Assembly: GCA_020446665.1 (NCBI GenBank)
Contig: JAGREF010000036.1
Span: 1 to 6,624, forward strand
DNA length: 6,624 nt
Reading direction: 5' to 3'
DNA from: Sphingomonadaceae bacterium
GTDB lineage: Bacteria > Pseudomonadota > Alphaproteobacteria > Sphingomonadales > Sphingomonadaceae
Part shown: positions 1-5,791 of the stretch, in pieces
How the letters are laid out: the number at the start of each line of letters is the position of its first letter
Position numbering within the stretch: position 1 is the stretch's first letter
Notes under the pieces: model-generated
Database searches by the model: none
What the model saw: the letters and a program-made list of their open reading frames with translations, nothing else
What the model was told of the DNA's origin: nothing
Position numbers and translations under genes: made by a program

Positions 1-206
1 CCGCGCAGCGCGAGGATGAAGAACACACCTGCGACCAGATAGGCGAGCGCGACCCAAGGGTTGACCGGCTCCCCGGTGGAGGCGGATGCGGGGGTCGCCC
101 ACATCGTCATCCCAGCGAAAGCTGGGATCGCTGTCCACATGGCGCGGAGCTTGCCGAGGGCGGCCCCAGCTGTCGCTGGGGTGACGGAATTGAAGGAGAC
201 CATCAT
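1..206 (-). CDS. pntB: NAD(P) transhydrogenase subunit beta, N-terminal part (cut by left edge)
   Basis: PntB carries the NADP(H)-binding domain III and most of the transmembrane proton channel of the proton-translocating transhydrogenase. Only the first 68 codons lie here; the rest runs off base 1. Residues 48-68 read VNPWVALAYLVAGVFFILALR, a first membrane helix typical of PntB N-termini. The start is the ATG at 206-204. It overlaps the pntAB stop as ATGA and has a strong Shine-Dalgarno (AAGGAG) 5 bases upstream, so coupled translation is likely. A second ATG follows immediately. About 47 residues precede VNPW, far more than the few I expect in PntB; residues 7-34 come from an inverted pair of palindromic repeats (separate entry). 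Residues 18-42 (GKLR, hydrophobic run, then ASA before STGE) resemble a signal peptide, which is inference only. Identity is secure; an internal start at Met33 or Met35 cannot be excluded. Confidence 0.9.
   Translation of the reverse strand, partial: MMVSFNSVTPATAGAALGKLRAMWTAIPAFAGMTMWATPASASTGEPVNPWVALAYLVAGVFFILALR
105..186. repeat. Inverted pair of REP-like palindromes (REPIN-like) inside pntB
   Basis: Two related hairpins face each other. The first, at 109-128, has perfect 8-base arms (ATCCCAGC / GCTGGGAT) around a GAAA loop and is preceded by CGTC. The second, at 164-181, has 7-base arms (CCCCAGC / GCTGGGG) around TGTC and is followed by TGACGG. Read on the minus strand the second becomes CGTCACCCCAGCGACAGC, close to the plus-strand first copy CGTCATCCCAGCGAAAGC, so the two are inverted copies separated by about 35 bases. 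Short palindromes of this CGTCATCCC type are scattered in many alphaproteobacterial genomes. Whether this one belongs to a RAYT-mobilised REPIN family is inference. It lies wholly inside the pntB reading frame without breaking it. Confidence 0.8.
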
Positions 207-487
207 TTCTTCTCCTTCTTCTTGTACATGGCCAGCATCCGCTCCGTCACGGCAAAGCCACCGAAGATGTTGACGCTCGCCAGCACCACACCGGCAAGGC
301 CCAGCCACTTCGCAACCATGCTACCTGCCTCAGCCGAAGCAATCAGTGCGCCAACGATAATCACGCTGGAAATCGCATTGGTCACCGCCATAAGCGGCGT
401 GTGCAGCGCCGGGGTGACCGACCAGACGACGTAGTAGCCGACGAAGCACGCCAGCACGAAGATTGAAAGGATGCTGATAAAGTCCAA
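203..487 (-). CDS. pntAB: NAD(P) transhydrogenase subunit alpha 2 (membrane part of alpha)
   Basis: This 94-residue inner-membrane protein supplies the alpha-side membrane helices (part of domain II) of the proton-translocating transhydrogenase. Three hydrophobic segments are visible at about 3-25, 33-52 and 58-80, with the very characteristic stretch VTPALHTPLMAVTNAISSV at 24-42. A lysine-rich tail (KKKEKK) ends the protein. In E. coli this region is fused to PntA; a separate small subunit is the usual alphaproteobacterial arrangement. The start codon is TTG (487-485), as no in-frame ATG or GTG lies just upstream; the only ribosome-binding candidate is a G run about 7 bases before it. The gene follows the lipoprotein gene after 35 bases and its stop overlaps the pntB start (ATGA). 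Translation therefore probably continues into pntB. Confidence 0.95.
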   Translation of the reverse strand: MDFISILSIFVLACFVGYYVVWSVTPALHTPLMAVTNAISSVIIVGALIASAEAGSMVAKWLGLAGVVLASVNIFGGFAVTERMLAMYKKKEKK

Positions 488-522
488 GGTCTTGCCCCCC
501 GATGGTCCGGCTGTGCTGCGGC

Positions 523-936
523 TCAGATGCCGCCGGCCATGCGTTCAAGTTGCTGCAGATTGCCGTCAATGCGTGCCAGTTCCTGCGCCACGCGTTCGGG
601 CGTGCCGGGCTGGTCAAGCGGGCCGCATTCTACGACATTCTGCTCCCAATAGGTGTTGTAATCCGCCTCGATAATCGCGAGGTCCACAGCCAGTGAGCGA
701 TCCGCCACGCTTTCCTTCAGCGCTTCATAACGCTGCGCCAGCGGCTCATATTGCGCCAGCAGATCGGCATCGGCTGTAAACGGACATTTGACATTGAGCC
801 CACCCTGCACTTCGCGCGCATGGCTGCGGAATACCGCCCCCATCTCTGCTTCGGCAGCGCCATAGGATGCCCCGCCACCCAGATCGGAACAGGCGGAAAG
901 CGAGAGTGCCAGAACTGCAATTGTCAGACGTTTCAT
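523..936 (-). CDS. Small putative lipoprotein of unknown function
   Basis: The 137-residue product begins with a lipoprotein signal: MKR, a hydrophobic core and the lipobox LSAC, predicting cleavage before Cys16. Serine at +2 argues for outer-membrane rather than inner-membrane retention if the usual Lol rule holds. The mature part is mostly helical in appearance. It contains two further cysteines (51 in VKCPF, 104 in VECGP) that could pair in the periplasm, and a charged C-terminal helix (about 112-133) with coiled-coil-like spacing. I do not recognise a family. The ATG overlaps the stop of the upstream secreted-protein gene by one base (TGATG), so the two are probably translated together and may act together in the envelope. 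The pntAB gene starts 35 bases downstream. Reality of the gene is well supported by start, signal and packing; function is unknown. Confidence 0.8.
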   Translation of the reverse strand: MKRLTIAVLALSLSACSDLGGGASYGAAEAEMGAVFRSHAREVQGGLNVKCPFTADADLLAQYEPLAQRYEALKESVADRSLAVDLAIIEADYNTYWEQNVVECGPLDQPGTPERVAQELARIDGNLQQLERMAGGI

Positions 937-1733
937 CAGATGCTTGTTCCTACCATGAGACCTTCAATGGAAACTTCCACGGCATCTGCGCTTGCAGCAT
1001 GCACGATCAGACGACCATTGGAGAATAAGGGCTGCGCAGTGCCGGTCGCCCCCGCGCCAAACCGCAGCATACCGGTGCAATAGGGCACGACAATCGGCGC
1101 CCCCCATATATTATTGCCTTCATTGCGATCAGCGCACAGCATGAACCGTGCCCCACTCTTGCTCCATTTGGCGGGGGAGCTGGTGAGGGTCAGTGTCATT
1201 TCCATTGTTTCAGGCGAGGCATCGTCTGCAATCGCCGAAGCGGTGACGGGCGTTTCCATTGCCGTCCAGCCGTCAATCTTTACCATGCCGACCAGAAAGC
1301 CGATCTGTGTGGAACTGCCATAGCCGTATGACTTGGCATTGACCGAACCGAAGTGATCGAAGGCGCCATCGCCATCCGTGTCGGCCAGACAGGCAAAACT
1401 GCCCTGCCCTTTTCTCCGACCCGGCTCGCAAACAACGGCTTTTTTGCCGAGGCGGCTCTGCGCGAACACAGTGCCAGCGGGGATAGGCGACTTGGCCGTT
1501 CCGCGAACAATATCCGCATCGGTCTGAACCAGTCCACGCGGGCGCACCTTGGCAAAGAGCAGAGCCTCCTTGCGCAGCATGCGAATCTTGGAGAGGTCTT
1601 CAGGTAATTCGGCTATCGCCCAGTCCAGCTGGGCAATGCCCGGCAGAGGCATCTGGGCGCTTGCAATCTGTACGGGTGCGAGCCCGGCCATCAGGCTGAC
1701 GCCAAAAGCCAGAATTCTGCCGTGGCGCGTCAC
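936..1733 (-). CDS. Secreted protein with DxDxDG calcium-binding-like motif, unknown function
   Basis: The 265-residue product has a signal peptide (MTRHGR, hydrophobic core to about residue 22, likely cleavage after Ala26 in ASA|Q), so it should be periplasmic or exported. Residues 118-126 read DTDGDGAFD, matching the DxDxDGxxD pattern of calcium-binding loops of EF-hand or thrombospondin-3 type. Position 12 of the loop is glycine rather than glutamate, so it is not a standard EF hand. Four cysteines (102, 115, 200, 219) form two close pairs; the first lies just before the DxDxDG loop and suggests a disulfide-stabilised fold. I do not recognise the family. The start is GTG, overlapping the pntAA stop as GTGA with AAGGGG immediately upstream, so translation is probably coupled to pntAA. 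The stop overlaps the lipoprotein start by one base. By eye this gene is less GC-rich than its neighbours, but I did not compute this. Confidence 0.8.
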   Translation of the reverse strand: MTRHGRILAFGVSLMAGLAPVQIASAQMPLPGIAQLDWAIAELPEDLSKIRMLRKEALLFAKVRPRGLVQTDADIVRGTAKSPIPAGTVFAQSRLGKKAVVCEPGRRKGQGSFACLADTDGDGAFDHFGSVNAKSYGYGSSTQIGFLVGMVKIDGWTAMETPVTASAIADDASPETMEMTLTLTSSPAKWSKSGARFMLCADRNEGNNIWGAPIVVPYCTGMLRFGAGATGTAQPLFSNGRLIVHAASADAVEVSIEGLMVGTSI

Positions 1734-2851
1734 CCCTTCAGCCTCTCGCTCACCACTTCGCCGCCTTTGGTCAGGCGGATGGCATCGCCGATTTCCTCGT
1801 CGAGAACCGGCTTGCCCGCTTCCTTGTCCCAGAAGGCGGAGAGGAAGTTGAAGTGATTGCGGGCGAACAGCGCAGAGGCGTCTGCGGCCAGATGCGCGGG
1901 CGTGTTGGCGTAGCCGATGATCTTGACGCCGTGCTTTTCCACGACCTCATCCGCTTTCGAACCTTCGACATTGCCGCCCTGTGCCACGGCGAGATCGAAG
2001 ATCACGCTGCCCGGCTTCATGCTGGCAATCTGCGCATCTGAAATCAGGCGCGGTGCGGCGCGCCCTGGGATCAGCGCCGTAGTGATGACGATATCCTGCT
2101 TGGCAATATGGCCGGAAACCAGCTCGGCCTGCGCCTTCTGATATTCCTCGCTCATTTCGGTGGCATAGCCGCCACTGCCTTCGCCTTCGATCCCGGCGAC
2201 GCTTTCCACGAAGATCGGCTTCGCGCCCAGCGACTGGATCTGCTCCTTGGTGGCAGAGCGCACATCGGTGGCGGAAACCTGCGCGCCCAGCCGCTTGGCC
2301 GTGGCAATCGCCTGAAGGCCCGCAACGCCCACGCCCATGATAAACACACGCGCGGCCTGTACCGTGCCAGCCGCCGTCATCATCATCGGAAAGGCGCGGC
2401 CATATGCGTCAGCCGCGTGGATCACGGCCTTGTAACCCGCCAGATTGGACTGGCTGGAGAGCACATCCATGCTTTGCGCGCGGGTGATGCGCGGCATGAA
2501 TTCCATCGCCAGCGCTTCAAACCCGGCCTTGGCATAGGCGTCCACGCGGTCACGCTGCGTGAAGGGATCGAAAGTCGCCGCCACCCATGCACCGGGATTG
2601 GCCCCTTTCAACGCCTCTACAGCGGGAGCCTGCACCCCCAGCACGATATCCGCCCCCGCCACCGCCTTGGCGGCAGGCAGAACCTCCGCGCCAGCTTCTG
2701 CATAGGCAGCGTCGGGTATCGCAGCCGTTGCGCCTGCTCCCTCTTCCACGGCGACACTCGCGCCGAGGGAAATGAATTTCTTCGCGGTTTCAGGCGTCAG
2801 CGCGACGCGGGTTTCCCCCGCCGCGCGTTCCTTCAGGGCTGCTATGCGCAA
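1730..2851 (-). CDS. pntAA: NAD(P) transhydrogenase subunit alpha 1 (NAD(H)-binding domain I)
   Basis: This soluble cytoplasmic subunit binds NAD(H) and passes hydride to NADP+ bound on PntB, driven by proton flow through the membrane domain. It has 373 residues, close to the 384 of the Rhodospirillum rubrum PntAA. The N-terminus IAALKERAAGETRVALTPET is typical of the alanine dehydrogenase/PntA N-terminal domain. A Rossmann motif GVGVAGLQAIATAKRLGA follows in the middle, then VSATDVRS at the adenosine-ribose site. The mobile loop region GYATEMSEEYQ and the signatures ITTALIPGRAAPRL and KPGSVIFDLA are present. The start is TTG at 2851: the in-frame upstream codons reach a stop (TGA) without ATG or GTG, and GAGAGG lies 5 bases upstream. 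The gene follows the oxidase subunit IV gene by 13 bases and overlaps the next gene as GTGA. Confidence 0.95.
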   Translation of the reverse strand: MRIAALKERAAGETRVALTPETAKKFISLGASVAVEEGAGATAAIPDAAYAEAGAEVLPAAKAVAGADIVLGVQAPAVEALKGANPGAWVAATFDPFTQRDRVDAYAKAGFEALAMEFMPRITRAQSMDVLSSQSNLAGYKAVIHAADAYGRAFPMMMTAAGTVQAARVFIMGVGVAGLQAIATAKRLGAQVSATDVRSATKEQIQSLGAKPIFVESVAGIEGEGSGGYATEMSEEYQKAQAELVSGHIAKQDIVITTALIPGRAAPRLISDAQIASMKPGSVIFDLAVAQGGNVEGSKADEVVEKHGVKIIGYANTPAHLAADASALFARNHFNFLSAFWDKEAGKPVLDEEIGDAIRLTKGGEVVSERLKG

Positions 2852-2864
2852 ATCGGCCTCTCGA

Positions 2865-2990
2865 TCAGTCTGCGATCATCACGATGATGAGCATGGTCAG
2901 GACAAACAGGAGCGGCACAGACCATTTCAACGAACTGATGAAACCCGAATAGGTCTTTTCCGCCGCTCTCATGTCATTTGCAGATGCCAT
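2865..2990 (-). CDS. aa3-type cytochrome c oxidase subunit IV (small, single-helix)
   Basis: This 41-residue ORF reads MASANDMRAAEKTYSGFISS followed by LKWSVPLLFVLTM and a hydrophobic end. The MAS-N-DM-AA-TYSGF pattern, a short polar head followed by one transmembrane helix (about 22-40), matches the bacterial aa3-type cytochrome c oxidase subunit IV family (COX4_pro_2). In that family a single helix binds the oxidase core in the inner membrane. The ATG at 2990-2988 has AGGGA 9 bases upstream. The gene is too short for most ORF cut-offs and is easily missed. It is the first gene of the minus-strand cluster, 13 bases before pntAA and facing a divergent promoter region, so it probably leads the pnt transcript. 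The family call rests on remembered sequence pattern; the ORF itself is convincing because of its ribosome site, composition and packing. Confidence 0.8.
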   Translation of the reverse strand: MASANDMRAAEKTYSGFISSLKWSVPLLFVLTMLIIVMIAD

Positions 2991-3127
2991 TTTTGTAATT
3001 CCCTGTCTTTTTGGTTTGGACGTCGCGGCTCTATCGCGGGTGACAGCGAGTCACAAGCCCATCCGCGCCTCCGTTAGCCTTAACGCCACCTTTACTCACC
3101 CTGCCTAAAAGGCTGGCTCGTATCGGA
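2991..3127. promoter_or_regulatory. Divergent intergenic region with short inverted repeats
   Basis: This 137-base gap separates the minus-strand oxidase/pnt cluster from the plus-strand response regulator and must hold promoters for both. It contains three small inverted repeats: GTGAC-N5-GTCAC at 3040-3054, CGTTA-GCCT-TAACG at 3072-3085, and GCCT-AAA-AGGC at 3103-3113. A GANTC site (GAGTC, 3048-3052), the target of the CcrM methylase in many alphaproteobacteria, lies inside the first. No clear sigma-54 (-24/-12) element was seen on either strand. Any could be an operator, but arms of four or five bases can arise by chance. Confidence 0.45.
3028..3056 (-). promoter_or_regulatory. Candidate promoter for the oxidase subunit IV / pnt cluster
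   Basis: On the minus strand TTGTGA (3056-3051) and TAGAGC (3033-3028) are spaced by 17 bases, matching a housekeeping promoter loosely (-35 good in its first three bases, -10 weak). The GTGAC-N5-GTCAC repeat overlaps the -35 element and spacer, a position where a bound protein would block RNA polymerase. The start of the oxidase subunit IV gene lies about 38 bases downstream. This is a by-eye match only. Confidence 0.25.
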
Positions 3128-4567
3128 ATGGGACGGTTTGGGATTATGGCGGAAAGCGATTCGCGCCTGTTGATGCTGATTGACGATGAACCGGCGCAAA
3201 GTCGGCTCATTTCCGCGCTTGCCGCGCGTGAAGGCTGGCGAGTGCTCGTCGTCAAGGATTCAGAAACAGCGATTGCCACGCTGGGCACGCGGCAGGGCAT
3301 GCAATTATCTGCCATCATTCTTGACCAGTGGGTGCCAGGCGATGATGCCTGTGAGCTGATTCACGAGCTGAAGACCCGCCGCCCTGCGCTGCCGATTCTG
3401 ATGCTGACCACCAGCAGCAGCCCGATGCTGGCTGTAGAAGCCATGCGTTCGGGCGCGACGGATTATCTCGTCAAACCGGTTGCCCCGGATCGCCTGATGC
3501 AGGCGCTGCGCAGCGCGACCCGGCTGGAAACGCCGCGGGACGAGCTGCAGCCGCTGACCGAGAAGATGCCGACAGTCCTCGATTTCGACGCGATGATCGG
3601 CACTGCGCCCACCTTCCGCACCGCACTGGCCAAGGCAGCGAAGGCCGCGCGCGGCCATGGCCATGTGCTGATCGAAGGCGAAAACGGCACTGGCAAGGAA
3701 ATGCTGATGCGCGCGATGCACGCCGCCAGCCCGCGTGCCAAGGCTCCGTTCCGCCTGATCAATGTGCGCGGCGTGCCCGCCAATTCCATCGAATCTGTTC
3801 TGTTCGGCCATGAACAGAATGCCTTTCCCGGCGCTTTCGACCGCCAGATCGGCGCGCTCCAGCATTGCGATGGCGGGACTCTAGTGCTCGACGAAATCGA
3901 TCGGCTCGCCAATGACCTGCAGGAAAAGCTGGCAGAAGTGCTGGCCACGGGCATTGTCCGTCCGGTGGGTGCCAAGCATGGCTTCCGCCTCGATGTCCGT
4001 GTCCTGAGTGCCAGCAATCTGCCGCTGGCCGACCTCAATGATGCAGGCCATTTCCACCCGGCTCTGCTCAAGGAAATCTGCCAAACCAAGGTCACGCTGC
4101 CGCCTTTGCGTGAACGGACCGGCGATATCCCTGCCCTCACCCGGCATTTCCTCAGCCGCATCGGGGAGCAACCCGGCTTGCGGCACCTTTCCGTCAGCGA
4201 CAGCGCGCTCGCGCTGCTTTCGGCCTTCGACTGGCCCGGCAATGTCCGCCAGCTGCAGGCCGTGCTGTTCCGTGCAGCCGTCTTCTGCGAAGGCGAAACG
4301 CTGACCGCCGACAGCTTCCCGCAACTGGCCGAGATGGTCGGTGACACCCCGATCGAAAGCCTGTCTGCCATGCAGGAAGGCGTGGGCGTGATGCTCTATA
4401 CCGAGGATGGCAATCTGCGCCCGCTGGAAGAGATCGAAGCGGATGTGATCCGCCTTGCCATCGGCCATTATCGGGGGCGCATGACAGAGGTGGCGCGCCG
4501 CCTCGGCATTGGCCGTTCGACGCTTTACCGCAAGCTGTCTGACCTCGGGATCGACAACGCCGCCTGA
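3128..4567 (+). CDS. NtrC-type response regulator with degenerate sigma-54 contact motifs
   Basis: The 479-residue cytoplasmic protein has three parts. The receiver domain (about 14-130) has the acidic pair Asp19/Asp20, phosphoacceptor Asp66 (IILDQWVPG), Thr94/95 and Lys116 (LVKPV), so phosphorylation is expected. The AAA+ domain (about 150-385) has Walker A GENGTGKE (184-191), Walker B GGTLVLDEID (249-258), sensor I Asn297, LPPLRER (324-330) and WPGNVRQL (369-376). The Fis-type HTH is at about 437-471 (MTEVARRLGIGRSTLYRKL). The GAFTGA loop that touches sigma-54 reads NAFPGA (231-236), and the stretch that normally holds the arginine fingers (FRADLLDRL in PspF) reads FHPALLKEI (309-317). It may therefore act without sigma-54. 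No histidine kinase gene is adjacent; the SDR gene follows 19 bases later. Met7 (base 3146) is an equally plausible start, since neither has a clear ribosome site. Confidence 0.9.
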   Translation: MGRFGIMAESDSRLLMLIDDEPAQSRLISALAAREGWRVLVVKDSETAIATLGTRQGMQLSAIILDQWVPGDDACELIHELKTRRPALPILMLTTSSSPMLAVEAMRSGATDYLVKPVAPDRLMQALRSATRLETPRDELQPLTEKMPTVLDFDAMIGTAPTFRTALAKAAKAARGHGHVLIEGENGTGKEMLMRAMHAASPRAKAPFRLINVRGVPANSIESVLFGHEQNAFPGAFDRQIGALQHCDGGTLVLDEIDRLANDLQEKLAEVLATGIVRPVGAKHGFRLDVRVLSASNLPLADLNDAGHFHPALLKEICQTKVTLPPLRERTGDIPALTRHFLSRIGEQPGLRHLSVSDSALALLSAFDWPGNVRQLQAVLFRAAVFCEGETLTADSFPQLAEMVGDTPIESLSAMQEGVGVMLYTEDGNLRPLEEIEADVIRLAIGHYRGRMTEVARRLGIGRSTLYRKLSDLGIDNAA

Positions 4568-4586
4568 TCCGCCTAGCCCGTCGGGC

Positions 4587-5357
4587 ATGGCTAACGAACT
4601 CGACTTCTCGAACCGCTCCGCTCTCGTCACCGGGGCGGCTTCAGGCATTGGTGCGGCATGTGCCCGCTGGCTTGATACGCATGGCGCGAAGCGGCTGGTG
4701 CTGGTTGATGTAGACGAAGCGAGCTTGTCTGCGCTGGAGCTTGGCTGCCAAGTCGAACGCATCACCGGCAGCGTTGGCGATGCCGATCAGTGGGAGCAGA
4801 TCGCCCCCTCGCTTGCCGGTCTCGACCATGCCGTGGTCAATGCCGGGATCGGCGGTAGCGGCGCGCTGGGCGAGCATGATCTCGAAACCTGGCGCCGTGT
4901 CATGAACGTCAATCTCGACGGGGCCTTCTTCACCCTGCGCGCTGCGATTGACGCGATGAAGGCAAAGCAGGGCAGGAGCGGCGGCAGTATCGTGATCACC
5001 TCCTCCATCACCGCAATCAAGCCTGTGCCCGGCATCGGTGCCTATGGCGTGGCCAAGGCCGGAGTAGCGCATATGGCGCGGATCGCCGCGGCCGACCATG
5101 CCAAGGACCAGATCCGCGTCAACGCCATCGCGCCGGGTGGGGTGGACACGGCGATCTGGGAAAGCTCCGCCGATTTCCGCGCCTCCGTTTCCGCCCATGG
5201 CCGCGATGCAACGCTGAAAGCGATGGCGGAGACGACGCCGCGCGGCCGCTTTGCCACGCCAGACGAGATTGCATGCGATATTGGCTACCTCCTTTCCGAT
5301 GCCGCTGCCAACGTCACCGGCCACGTGCTGGTGAGTGATGGGGGCTATTCCTTGTAA
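4587..5357 (+). CDS. Short-chain dehydrogenase/reductase (SDR), substrate unknown
   Basis: This 256-residue classical SDR catalyses NAD(P)-dependent oxidation or reduction of a hydroxyl/keto group. The cofactor motif TGAASGIG is at 15-22, and Asp41 at the end of the second strand (VLVDVDE) favours NAD(H) over NADP(H). The catalytic set is complete: Asn109 (NVNLDG), Ser140, Tyr153 and Lys157 (YGVAK). The stretch RVNAIAPGGVDT and the end VTGHVLVSDGGYSL are standard for the family. Length is normal. I chose the ATG at 4587, giving MANELDFSNRSALVTGAASG with the usual spacing to the glycine motif. The frame is open further upstream but that would overlap the regulator's coding end. The gene starts 19 bases after the regulator and is probably co-transcribed. 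It resembles FabG-like enzymes, but nothing here indicates the substrate. Confidence 0.9.
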   Translation: MANELDFSNRSALVTGAASGIGAACARWLDTHGAKRLVLVDVDEASLSALELGCQVERITGSVGDADQWEQIAPSLAGLDHAVVNAGIGGSGALGEHDLETWRRVMNVNLDGAFFTLRAAIDAMKAKQGRSGGSIVITSSITAIKPVPGIGAYGVAKAGVAHMARIAAADHAKDQIRVNAIAPGGVDTAIWESSADFRASVSAHGRDATLKAMAETTPRGRFATPDEIACDIGYLLSDAAANVTGHVLVSDGGYSL

Positions 5358-5791
5358 GCAAGCAAATGCGCCGCGCAGTGGCGGCAATCGCTGCTGCCGA
5401 AGCCGGGGATCGGCACACTGAACCGGCCTGAACCAAGCAGCGCATCAACGATTGCGCATTCCGATCCGCCGGGGATCGCCAAGGCTGCCACCTCTGCCGC
5501 CGCATTGCTAACCTCGTCCACATGCCAGCGCACCGCCTTGCCCGCCCGCATATGCCGCGCCAGCCGCGCCCGCATTCCGCCCGGCCCCTTCGCGCTGCCG
5601 GCATAGGCATACCAACCCGGTTCCAGCACCCCGGCCAGCGCGCGCCGTTCGAAACGCAATCGCGCATCCAGCCGCAAGAACAGCGCGTAAGCCCCTGCTT
5701 CGGCGGGGATTTGCTCGACTTCATCCGGCCCCGCCAGCGCGCCACCACCGAGCAGCGCAACACTATCGAGCAAGGGGCCCGTCGCGCTCAC
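5345..5791 (-). CDS. DUF123 / GIY-YIG-like protein
   Basis: The 148-residue product matches the DUF123 pattern, a family often annotated as GIY-YIG nuclease-like. GAYALFLRL (33-41) and YAYAGSAKG (61-69) stand for the GIY and YIG strands. They are followed by RARLARHMR (74-82), WHVDEV (89-94), Glu111-Cys112 and the signature PGFGSSDCRHC (129-139). No biochemical function is established that I can state, though nucleic-acid binding or cleavage is the family suggestion. The frame is open to an ATG at 5845, but that start would overlap folP by 58 bases. I prefer GTG at 5791, which overlaps the folP stop as GTGA; TTG at 5773 is another option. The coding end converges on the SDR gene and overlaps it by 13 bases, leaving no separate terminator space. 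Confidence 0.85.
   Translation of the reverse strand: MSATGPLLDSVALLGGGALAGPDEVEQIPAEAGAYALFLRLDARLRFERRALAGVLEPGWYAYAGSAKGPGGMRARLARHMRAGKAVRWHVDEVSNAAAEVAALAIPGGSECAIVDALLGSGRFSVPIPGFGSSDCRHCAAHLLAYKE

Noticed and set aside
61..273. 70-codon plus-strand ORF containing VIPAKAGI
   Set aside because: This peptide is the usual translation of the palindromic repeat; the ORF has no other support and lies opposite pntB and pntAB.
2108..2887. 259-codon plus-strand ORF antisense to pntAA
   Set aside because: Composition rich in Arg, His and Gly, no domain, entirely opposite a confidently identified gene; typical of GC-rich shadow frames.
3072..3085. CGTTAGCCTTAACG as a CtrA site
   Set aside because: Only resembles the TTAA-N7-TTAA consensus in one half; spacing does not fit, so it is listed only as an inverted repeat.
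3654..3663. GGCCATGGCC palindrome in the regulator gene
   Set aside because: Explained by coding for the Gly-His-Gly-His stretch; a ten-base palindrome in GC-rich coding DNA is not notable.
4509..4586. Upstream start for the SDR gene
   Set aside because: Would add 26 residues from DNA that codes for the regulator's C-terminus; the ATG at 4587 gives the normal family N-terminus.
3463..4765. Long minus-strand ORFs (294 and 302 codons) opposite the response regulator
   Set aside because: No recognisable motif, and the plus strand carries a clear receiver-AAA+-HTH protein through the region.
4641..5387. 248-codon minus-strand ORF opposite the SDR gene
   Set aside because: Shadow of a well-supported SDR with complete catalytic residues; low-complexity His/Arg/Gly-rich translation.
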